Shown: positions 14,447 to 20,859 of the stretch, piece by piece
Position numbering within the stretch: the first letter of the stretch is position 1
Layout: each line of letters starts with the position of its first letter
IMG/VR virus record: IMGVR_UViG_3300027754_000257
Span: 1 to 34,390 of that record
DNA length: 34,390 nt
Direction: 5' to 3' (one strand)
DNA from: a virus
Program-made: the position numbers and the translations under genes
Notes under the pieces: model-generated
The model's database searches: none
Told to the model about the DNA's origin: nothing
Seen by the model: only the letters and a program-made list of their open reading frames with translations

Positions 14447-16460
14447 TCATGGACAGGGCAATGGGGACCGCAACCCGTCCCTGTCAGTGACAGACGCCGA
14501 TGGCAAGCTGCTGCTCAAGTGCCACGGTGGCTGCTCACAGCATGATGTTTGGGCAGCTGTCAGGGACTTAGGGCTGTTGCCCCAGCTCAGTGAGTGGGTT
14601 GAGCCTCTGGTGATCAGGCCAATCAATGGGCATCACCCGGCACCAGTGCAAGTGCCAGTACCCCGTCCACCGGGGCAGTTACCCCGTTCAACGGGGCAAG
14701 TGAATTTGACAGGTGAATGGGAGTATGCTGATGAGCATGGCGTGGTGCTGTTTGTCAAGCAAAGGTTTTGGACTTCAGACACCAAGGGCAAGACGTACAA
14801 GCTGTTGCGGGTGCTGGAGGACGGTTCACGCCAGGCGTCGATGCAGGGTGCCAGGGTTATTCCCTACCGCCTGGCAGATGTCCTTGAGGCCAAGCGCCAG
14901 GCAAAGCCAGTGTTCCTGTGCGAAGGGGAGAAGGCTGCTGATGCCCTGGCGTCTATTGGAGTGTTCACCTCCACATCTCACACTGGTGCAGGCAGTTGGC
15001 CTGCCGCCAACAGCACCTGGTTTGCCGACCTCAACATTGTCCTGGTCCCGGACAATGACCAACCCGGTTACCGCTATGCCTCCCTGGTGGCGTCAGCACT
15101 TCTTCCCCTTGCCAAGAGCGTCAGACTTCTGGCGTTACCCGTTGGACACACTGAGGATGCGTTTGAGTGGGTGATGGCTGGTGGTGACAAGGCTCAACTG
15201 ATGGCGCTGTGCAAGGGGCTGCAGCCAGTGCTGGACGCTGAGTCCATTGTGTATCTCCCACCAGCAGCAGAAGACTCAGAGCCATCGACAGACCTATCGT
15301 TAGACGCCGAGGCTTTTGAGTCAGAGCCAGCGTTAGAGCTGGTGCCAGCGGAAAGCAAGATCAGGATTGAGCCTTGGGACACCATCCAGGATGAGCCTGT
15401 GGAGTGGCTGATTCAAGACGTACTGCCCCGCAAAGGTTTCAGCGCACTCTTTGGGCCACCAGGTTCATTCAAATCGTTTGTGGCACTGGACATTGCTCAC
15501 TCAGTGGCTACAGGAACAGCTTGGATGGGCAAGGAAGTCTCAACGCCTGGGGCAGTGCTGTATATCTGTGGCGAAGGTCATGGCGGTGTTGGCGCAAGGA
15601 TCAGAGCCTGCCGCCTGCATCACAAGACTGAGCCAGGCGCCAAGGTCTACGTCATTAGGCACCAGCTCAACCTTCGCAGCTCGAAGGAGGACATCCAGCA
15701 GCTGCACCTTGCCATCAGCAACCTTGTGCAGCGGGAGGAGATAAGGTTTGAGCTGGTCCAGGTGGACACCCTGGCTCGAGCGTTTGGCGGTGGAAATGAG
15801 AATGACAGCTCAGACATGGGTGCCTTCATTGCCTCGCTCTCAAAGATTCAGCGGCTGTTGGACTGCGCCTTGCAGATAGTCCACCACGTTGGAAAGGATA
15901 TCACTAAGGGTTTGCGTGGACATAGTTCTTTGCTTGGTGCATTGGACACTGAGTTGGAGTTACAGCGTCTGGATTCAGCATTGCAAGATAATCAATATGC
16001 TGGGTCAGGCAATATAACTATCACCAAACAGAAGGATGGAAGTGATGGTGCAAAGTATGGGTTTCGCATGGTTAAAGTTAATCTAGATAATGGTCGGTTG
16101 GGGTTTGATAATACCCAGAGTTTGGCGGTTGAGGCAGCGGATATCGTTGTCAATACCCAGCAAGTAGGCTTGAATCGGACAGGCCAGGGCAAGCACCAGG
16201 GCAAGGCAATGACCGCTTTTGTCGAGTCTTTGAGGGAAACGGACCGCATCCAGACCACTAAGTTTGGGTCTAAACGGGTGGCTTTGGTGTCATTGTGGCG
16301 GGAAAAAGTGTGGCGAGGATTGGGAAAGACAGGAGAAATCAAGTCCCAGGACAGCGATTTTCGCTCAATCTGGAGGGCAGCGACAGGTCTTGAGGGTGTG
16401 ACGTTGGACGGTGACTTTGCCTTTTTCAGCACCAAAACGGCTGAAAAGGAGCATTTTTAG
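14361..16460 (+). CDS. Bifunctional primase-helicase (zinc finger, TOPRIM, RepA-like AAA ATPase)
   Basis: This 699-residue protein has three domains. Residues 20-60 form a zinc finger (Cys25, His30, Cys54, Cys58; LLLKCHGGC). Residues 180-260 form a TOPRIM domain (FLCEGEKAADAL with Glu188, and VLVPDNDQPG with Asp231/Asp233). Residues 340-560 form a RepA/DnaB-type ATPase with Walker A GPPGSFKS (365-372), Walker B LVQVDT (Asp469) and LQIVHHVGKD. It should prime and unwind DNA at the phage fork. Two 21-bp tandem repeats lie in the zinc-TOPRIM linker. The ribosome binding site is weak. No phage polymerase accompanies it, so the host polymerase is probably recruited. Confidence 0.9.
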   Translation: MDAKLIAAALGRSRPAANGEWLASCPVVDHGQGNGDRNPSLSVTDADGKLLLKCHGGCSQHDVWAAVRDLGLLPQLSEWVEPLVIRPINGHHPAPVQVPVPRPPGQLPRSTGQVNLTGEWEYADEHGVVLFVKQRFWTSDTKGKTYKLLRVLEDGSRQASMQGARVIPYRLADVLEAKRQAKPVFLCEGEKAADALASIGVFTSTSHTGAGSWPAANSTWFADLNIVLVPDNDQPGYRYASLVASALLPLAKSVRLLALPVGHTEDAFEWVMAGGDKAQLMALCKGLQPVLDAESIVYLPPAAEDSEPSTDLSLDAEAFESEPALELVPAESKIRIEPWDTIQDEPVEWLIQDVLPRKGFSALFGPPGSFKSFVALDIAHSVATGTAWMGKEVSTPGAVLYICGEGHGGVGARIRACRLHHKTEPGAKVYVIRHQLNLRSSKEDIQQLHLAISNLVQREEIRFELVQVDTLARAFGGGNENDSSDMGAFIASLSKIQRLLDCALQIVHHVGKDITKGLRGHSSLLGALDTELELQRLDSALQDNQYAGSGNITITKQKDGSDGAKYGFRMVKVNLDNGRLGFDNTQSLAVEAADIVVNTQQVGLNRTGQGKHQGKAMTAFVESLRETDRIQTTKFGSKRVALVSLWREKVWRGLGKTGEIKSQDSDFRSIWRAATGLEGVTLDGDFAFFSTKTAEKEHF
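14659..14700 (+). repeat. Two tandem 21-bp repeats, each a CCCCG/CGGGG hairpin
   Basis: Units 14659-14679 and 14680-14700 each contain CCCCG, a 5-base loop (TCCAC or TTCAA) and CGGGG. They encode the 7-residue repeats VPRPPGQ and LPRSTGQ in the primase linker. The repeat keeps frame and the stems are conserved while the loops differ. Confidence 0.7.
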
Positions 16461-16470
16461 TCAAATAATC

Positions 16471-16601
16471 ACAAATGGTACAAATCGTACAAATGGGCAA
16501 CGATTTGTGATTAAAGCACCAGTACAAATCGTCTCCAGGGTATAACCTGGACGATTTGTGCTGCACGATTTGAGTTAGGCGAAAAAAGGTGGACAAATGG
16601 T
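16471..16601. repeat. Iteron-like array: eight copies of a 9-bp repeat (ACAAATSGT)
   Basis: Forward copies: ACAAATGGT 16471-16479, ACAAATCGT 16480-16488 and ACAAATGGG 16489-16497 (three units with no gap), ACAAATCGT 16524-16532 and ACAAATGGT 16593-16601. Reverse copies: 16500-16508, 16551-16559 and 16565-16573 (last base changed). The array fills the gap between the primase-helicase and the next gene, and the last copy covers that gene's start codon. It resembles the iterons of plasmid and phage origins, or a multi-site operator. Confidence 0.8.
16524..16559. promoter_or_regulatory. Long inverted repeat within the 9-bp repeat array
   Basis: ACAAATCGT at 16524 and ACGATTTGT at 16551 are extended inward by CCAGG and CCTGG, giving a 14-bp stem with a small bulge around GTATAA. 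The loop contains TATAAC, which could be a -10 element, but no good -35 lies at the right distance. It may extrude as a cruciform or act as a paired binding site. Confidence 0.6.
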
Positions 16602-17253
16602 AAAAGCAAAGACAGTGGTGGATGAAGGGTCTAGTTTCCAGCTAGATGAGTTTAAGGTGAAGGCTGAGTCCTTGGTGGCCCAGCTTGAGTGGGTCAAGCA
16701 AAACCATGATGCGAGGTGGGGCATGAAACGCATTGAGATGTTGGTGGATGCTAACTTGCGGCTGAAGTTGATGCAGCAGATGGAGCGAGTCTTTAATGCT
16801 CAGCGGGACAGGGACATTGAGAAGATGGAGAAGGCTGTAGCGGGAATGATTAAGGGCTATGGTGTACTTGACGCCTGGGCGTTAGATAATAATATTGAGG
16901 AGAAACCAGAGGTCAATGCAGTGGAGTGGGTGATGCAAGACAAGAGCATCATGGTGGTGGTGCAAACTCATAATGACGCTGTATATTATCAACAGTTCAG
17001 ACCCGAGTTAAGCAACCGACACATATGGTCGATGGAAGAGTTAGAGTTACTACTTGAATCAGATGTGATCAAGGATATTATGAAAGCCAAGGCATTACTA
17101 CCAGGTACACGCATGACGAGGATTGCGCCTGGCGGTGGTGCCACAGGATTTGATGACCTGCCAGACTGCGACATTGACCTGAGTGGTGGTTTAGCCAACC
17201 CGCTGTTTAACTTTGATCACGCAAAGGCGATGAAGGCTCCAGCAAGCCGCTAA
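16597..17253 (+). CDS. Hypothetical protein beside the iteron-like array
   Basis: This 218-residue protein has AAAAGGTGG before the ATG. Residues 10-95 are strongly helical with a charged coiled-coil look (LRLKLMQQMERVFNAQRDRD), followed by a mixed domain (EWVMQDKSIMVVVQTHNDAV) and a Gly-rich, acidic C terminus (PDCDIDLSGG). No family is recognised. A 9-bp array copy overlaps its start codon, so the array-binding protein could control it, or it could itself be that protein. It directly precedes the terminase genes. Confidence 0.7.
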   Translation: MVKAKTVVDEGSSFQLDEFKVKAESLVAQLEWVKQNHDARWGMKRIEMLVDANLRLKLMQQMERVFNAQRDRDIEKMEKAVAGMIKGYGVLDAWALDNNIEEKPEVNAVEWVMQDKSIMVVVQTHNDAVYYQQFRPELSNRHIWSMEELELLLESDVIKDIMKAKALLPGTRMTRIAPGGGATGFDDLPDCDIDLSGGLANPLFNFDHAKAMKAPASR

Positions 17254-17333
17254 AATGGACTCAGGTGGCGCTACAAGGGCAATGTGAGTCTTGTGGTGCT
17301 TGGTGCAAGCTAAAACGATTGTGGAGCGTTCTG

Positions 17334-17768
17334 ATGCCGGGTAACCCGAAAGTGCGACAAGACGTTACGCTGCTGGAGGACATTGACAGCGAGATCGTTC
17401 TGTCCATGTTTGAGGTGGGCAAGTCCAAGGCCGACATCTGCCGTGAACTGGGTATCGGAAGGCGTGGATTGGACAAGTGGATTGATGAGAATGACTACGA
17501 GCCTATAATTACACGCGCGCGGGTGGAGGCGGCAAGTTTCCTCGCAGCTCAGACATTGGATATTGCGGACAGCATCGACGACGACAATCCAAGCAAGCCG
17601 ATGCACCGCATCCGCACTAGGCAGTGGCTGGCCGAGAGGTGGGACGCGAAGACGTATGGCGCAAAGCAGGCCGCGGTGACGGTCAACATCGGCAACTTGA
17701 GGCTGGACGCGCTGCGCCAGCTCGAAGTGGTCGAGGACTTATCCACAGGCGAAACACCCTCTTTCTGA
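17334..17768 (+). CDS. terS: Terminase small subunit
   Basis: The ATG at 17334 is preceded by GGAG at a good distance and gives 144 residues; the frame is open further back to a GTG at 17265, which would add CESCGAWC, a possible Cys motif, but that start lacks a ribosome site. Residues 18-50 form an HTH (MFEVGKSKADICRELGIGRR) that should bind the packaging site. Residues 60-112 (ARVEAASFLAAQTLDIADS, then RIRTRQWLAERWDAKTYGAK) match the helical oligomerisation region usual in Sf6-type small terminases. A DnaA box lies in its last codons. TerL follows 405 bp later. Confidence 0.8.
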   Translation: MPGNPKVRQDVTLLEDIDSEIVLSMFEVGKSKADICRELGIGRRGLDKWIDENDYEPIITRARVEAASFLAAQTLDIADSIDDDNPSKPMHRIRTRQWLAERWDAKTYGAKQAAVTVNIGNLRLDALRQLEVVEDLSTGETPSF

Positions 17769-17826
17769 CAGTGCCCTGTGGATAACTACAACTTTTGACG
17801 AAAACGCTTGTATAGGCTGTGGATAA
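17739..17826. other. Cluster of three perfect DnaA boxes (candidate origin)
   Basis: TTATCCACA at 17739-17747 (inside the terS end), and its reverse complement TGTGGATAA at 17777-17785 and 17818-17826. All match the consensus R-box exactly. An A/T-richer stretch follows (GTTAACATAATGG at 17838-17850). Three exact 9-mers in 88 bp are unlikely by chance. Confidence 0.7.
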
Positions 17827-18173
17827 GCCATTCTCTTGTTAACATAATGGTCGTTGTATTAAGCATTCGGTGCATAACTGCCACTTTGTACGCTTTTGGT
17901 GGCAGAGCAGCCAGCCGCCTACCGACAGCCGCCTGACCCCTGCCGCGGGGCGCTCGAGCGCCGCTCCCAGCCGCCGCCGCGCCGACCCCCCCCGTCCCGG
18001 CGCTTGGCGGGGGGCGACAGTTGCAGCACCAAACACCTAGCGAAAAAAATAAAACGTAATGCGCCACACGCCAAGCACAACACGCCAAGCACCCCCCCCC
18101 CGCCACCCGCCAAACGCCAAGCACCAAACACCACCCGCTTCCCAAAAAAAATAAAAAATGCATAATGTGAAAT
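17769..18173. other. 405-bp noncoding region between terS and terL
   Basis: This gap holds two of the DnaA boxes at its left end, an A/T-richer stretch, then an extremely C-rich block (about 17900-18110) with poly-C runs near 17986 and 18092. It includes a 14-bp perfect palindrome (GGCGCTCGAGCGCC, 17949-17962). CGCCAAGC occurs three times forward (within 18067-18078, 18081-18092 and 18113-18124) and once inverted near 18000. The last 40 bases are A-rich with CATAAT at 18161-18166. I find no convincing gene. Its place beside the terminase genes makes it a candidate packaging (pac/cos) and replication site. Confidence 0.6.
18067..18124 (+). repeat. Three direct copies of ACGCCAAGCAC upstream of terL
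   Basis: CACGCCAAGCAC occurs at 18067-18078 and 18081-18092 (14-bp period) and ACGCCAAGCAC again ending at 18124, with a poly-C run between the last two. An inverted GCTTGGCG lies near 18000. Short direct repeats beside terS/terL often mark small-terminase binding sites; this is inference. Confidence 0.55.
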
Positions 18174-19583
18174 ATGAACGCTGACGCTAACCCGTTCCTC
18201 GCCTTTGCCAAGCTGTACCGCAACAACCCCGTGCTGTTTGTCAGGGAGGTGCTTGGCGTCAAGCCTGACCCCTGGCAGGAGGAGTTCTTGGGGCATATAG
18301 CGGCAAACAACAGGCGCATCAGCGTCAGGTCCGGGCATGGCGTAGGGAAGAGTACGGCAGCGTCCTGGGCAATCATCTGGTACCTGCTGTTGCGGTTTCC
18401 CGTCAAGATTGTGGTCACAGCGCCTACCTCAAGCCAGCTATATGACGCCCTGTTCGCTGAGCTGAAACGCTGGGTCAAGGCGCTGCCGCCAACGCTGCAG
18501 GAGCAGCTGGAGGTGAAGCAGGACCGCATTGAGGTGAAGGAGGCTCCCACTGAGGCTTTCGTCAGCGCCAGGACATCACGCGCAGAGCAGCCAGAGGCAC
18601 TGCAGGGAGTGCACAGTGAGAATGTGATGCTGGTGGCCGACGAGGCCAGCGGTATACCCGAGCAGGTATTTGAAGCGGCAGCAGGCAGTATGTCGGGCCA
18701 CAAGGCTGTAACTTTGTTACTAGGTAACCCGGTCCGCAGCAGCGGTTTCTTCTACGACACCCATAACAGGCTGCGAGATGACTGGGTGACCATGAAGGTG
18801 AGCTGCGCCGACAGCCCGAGGGTGAGTGACGCCTACATGGACGAGATGAAGTCTAGGTACGGCGAGGAGTCCAACGCCTACCGGATACGGGTGCTGGGAG
18901 ACTTCCCGCGCAGCGATGACGACACCGTGATACCTATGGAGTTGCTGGAGGCGGCTATCAACCGGGACGTTGCCATGAGTCCCATTGCCCAAGTGGTGTG
19001 GGGGCTGGACGTTGCGAGGTTTGGCAGTGACAGGTCAGCCCTGTGCAAGCGTCAGGGGAATGTGATTACCGAGTTGAAGACCTGGAAGAACCTGGACCTG
19101 ATGCAGCTGACTGGTGCGGTGATGGCTGAGTACCAGGCGCTGCAGCCAAGCCAGCGTCCCCATGAGATCATGGTGGACAGCATTGGGTTGGGTGCTGGGG
19201 TGGTGGACAGGCTGCGTGAATTAAAGTTACCAGCCATTGGCATCAATGTGGCAGAATCCCCGGCATTGGGCAGCACCTACAGGAATCTGAAGGCTGAGCT
19301 GTGGCACAAGGCCAAAGCCTGGCTGGAGAAGCGGGACTGCAAGATTCCCAAGGATGAGGGTCTGATTGCCGAGTTGGCAACTGTGCGGTACTTCTTCACC
19401 AGCAGCGGGAAGATTCAGATTGAGGGCAAGGACGAGATTCGCAAGCGTGGCCTGGCGTCACCAGACAAGGCTGACGCATTCTGCTTGACCTTTGCTTCTG
19501 ATGCCGGGACTGCGATGTATGGCAGCTTTGGTGGTAGCAAGTGGGGCCAGGGGATTAGACGTAACCTAACGAGGGCAGCATGA
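18174..19583 (+). CDS. terL: Terminase large subunit
   Basis: This 469-residue protein has both TerL domains. ATPase: Walker A SGHGVGKST (53-61), Walker B VMLVADEAS (151-159, Asp156-Glu157), followed by the coupling segment LLLGNPVRSSG. RNase H-like nuclease: GLDVARFGSD (Asp279), IMVDSIGLGAG (Asp335) and SPDKADAF (Asp431/434). It cuts concatemers and drives DNA into the prohead. There is no clear ribosome site; CATAAT at 18161-18166 lies 7 bases before the ATG, so a leaderless transcript is conceivable. Length is normal for the family. Confidence 0.95.
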   Translation: MNADANPFLAFAKLYRNNPVLFVREVLGVKPDPWQEEFLGHIAANNRRISVRSGHGVGKSTAASWAIIWYLLLRFPVKIVVTAPTSSQLYDALFAELKRWVKALPPTLQEQLEVKQDRIEVKEAPTEAFVSARTSRAEQPEALQGVHSENVMLVADEASGIPEQVFEAAAGSMSGHKAVTLLLGNPVRSSGFFYDTHNRLRDDWVTMKVSCADSPRVSDAYMDEMKSRYGEESNAYRIRVLGDFPRSDDDTVIPMELLEAAINRDVAMSPIAQVVWGLDVARFGSDRSALCKRQGNVITELKTWKNLDLMQLTGAVMAEYQALQPSQRPHEIMVDSIGLGAGVVDRLRELKLPAIGINVAESPALGSTYRNLKAELWHKAKAWLEKRDCKIPKDEGLIAELATVRYFFTSSGKIQIEGKDEIRKRGLASPDKADAFCLTFASDAGTAMYGSFGGSKWGQGIRRNLTRAA

Positions 19584-19738
19584 AATACACAGCAGCAACC
19601 AAGAAAATTGCAAAGGTGATGGGTGAATTTAAAGACAAGAAGCTGATGAGCAGCTCTGGTCAGAAGGTAAAGACCCGTGACCAAGCCGTGGCGATTGCCA
19701 TGTCCGAGGCGCAGAAGATGAAGAAGGGCATGAAATGA
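19580..19738 (+). CDS. Small basic phage protein (DUF6496-like)
   Basis: This 52-residue protein starts at an ATG overlapping the terL stop. Its sequence (MKYTAATKKIAKVMGEFKD, then SSSGQKVKTRDQAVAIAMSE) matches the DUF6496-type small proteins often encoded beside head genes. It is Lys-rich and probably helical. The function is unknown; nucleic acid binding is possible. Confidence 0.75.
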   Translation: MKYTAATKKIAKVMGEFKDKKLMSSSGQKVKTRDQAVAIAMSEAQKMKKGMK

Positions 19739-20178
19739 GAACCATACCCGATAACATGAAACACGCCGTGATGATCATCATGAGTGGCAAAGAGCCTGGT
19801 GATTCCTGTCCAGAGGCTACTCAGGATGTAACGCTGAACTTGAAGAACCGGGACAAGGCCATCACCAAGGCCGCATACGGTCCCGAGAATCCCAAGCTGC
19901 CCAACACCGAGTTTTGGATGCGTAAGGCAGAGAAGTGGGATGTCAGCGCCAAGGATGCCAAGCAAAGCCGTTGCGGTAACTGCTCAGCGTTTAACCAATC
20001 AGATGAGATTGAATCTTGTATCGCCGAGGGCATTGGTGATGAGGGTGACCCCTGGGCGGTGATTGAGGCTGGTGATCTAGGGTACTGCGAGATATTTGAC
20101 TTCAAGTGCGCCGCCAGCCGCAGTTGCGATGCGTGGATTGTTGAAGACGAGGAAGTGGACACTGAGTTGGAAGAATGA
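19735..20178 (+). CDS. Cys-rich phage protein, possible metal or Fe-S binding
   Basis: This 147-residue protein is ATGA-coupled to the gene before it. The C-terminal half carries six cysteines with conserved spacing: RCGNCSAFN (80, 83), C95, GYCEIFDFKCAASRSCDAW (118, 125, 131). This resembles phage proteins that hold a zinc or Fe-S site (compare HiPIP-like spacing). It ends in a very acidic tail. Located between terL and portal, it may be a minor head component. The function is unknown. Confidence 0.65.
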   Translation: MRTIPDNMKHAVMIIMSGKEPGDSCPEATQDVTLNLKNRDKAITKAAYGPENPKLPNTEFWMRKAEKWDVSAKDAKQSRCGNCSAFNQSDEIESCIAEGIGDEGDPWAVIEAGDLGYCEIFDFKCAASRSCDAWIVEDEEVDTELEE

Positions 20179-20858
20179 ACCCTCCCATCGTCATCAGCAC
20201 CGTCCACGGTAAGGGTTTACCCGTACTGCTGGAGAGCATTCGGCAGTACGCGCCTGATGTCCAGATTTATTTGAAGGGGCCAGACCGAGTGATTAGGGGT
20301 TACGGCTGCGCCTTGTTGTTTGGTGATGCCACCAACTTTGGTGATGATTACAACGCAGTGATCAGGCAAGCACTGCGTGACGGGCATGGGTCAGTGGTGA
20401 TTGCCAATGATGATATTGTGCTGACGCCCAGCAGCTACCGAATGCTGCTGGATGATGTGGCTATCTGCAAGGAGCTGAACCAGAACCCTGGACTGGTGGC
20501 GTCCAGGTCCGATGCCGTGAGGCCAATCCAGAATGTCAGGTTTAATGATGGCGAGAAACTTAACGGGATGAAGTTCAGCCATGAGTCATTTGTTAGGCAG
20601 CTGCCTGTGGTGAGTCCGATATTTGCCTGGATGAGTGCAGAGGCGTTTGAGGATTGTCAGTTCCCGCCAATCAATTACTTCAGCGATGATGTCATCTGCA
20701 TTGACCTGGCGAAGAAGGGGTACAAGCACTTTCTGAGTGCCAGCTACGTTCACCACATTGGCAGCAACACCATAGGCCGGGATGCACAACAACTGACGCT
20801 GGCGGCTAAACCTTGGATTGAGCAACATCGTCCAACCTACGCGAAAGAATGGTTCTGA
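20175..20858 (+). CDS. Glycosyltransferase, GT-A fold
   Basis: This 227-residue protein overlaps the previous stop (ATGA). The N terminus PIVISTVHGKGLPVLLESI, the NFGDDYNAVIRQAL segment and VVIANDDIVLTP (a D-x-D-like NDD at 78-80) fit a family 2-like glycosyltransferase. A late acidic FSDDVICIDLAKKGYK and VHHIGSNTIG fit the acceptor side. It lies inside the packaging/head operon. It may glycosylate a virion protein, modified DNA or the host surface; none is shown by the sequence. Confidence 0.75.
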   Translation: MNPPIVISTVHGKGLPVLLESIRQYAPDVQIYLKGPDRVIRGYGCALLFGDATNFGDDYNAVIRQALRDGHGSVVIANDDIVLTPSSYRMLLDDVAICKELNQNPGLVASRSDAVRPIQNVRFNDGEKLNGMKFSHESFVRQLPVVSPIFAWMSAEAFEDCQFPPINYFSDDVICIDLAKKGYKHFLSASYVHHIGSNTIGRDAQQLTLAAKPWIEQHRPTYAKEWF

Positions 20859-20859
20859 A

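Noticed and set aside
17265-17333. N-terminal extension of terS from a GTG codon with a CESCGAWC motif
   Set aside because: The downstream ATG has a proper GGAG site and gives a normal TerS length; the extension was noted but not used.
17786-18703. Long minus-strand open frame (305 codons) across the terS-terL gap
   Set aside because: More than half of it is antisense to terL, whose motifs are unmistakable, and the rest runs through C-rich low-complexity DNA. Its translation is Ser/Cys/Ala-rich with no recognisable domain.
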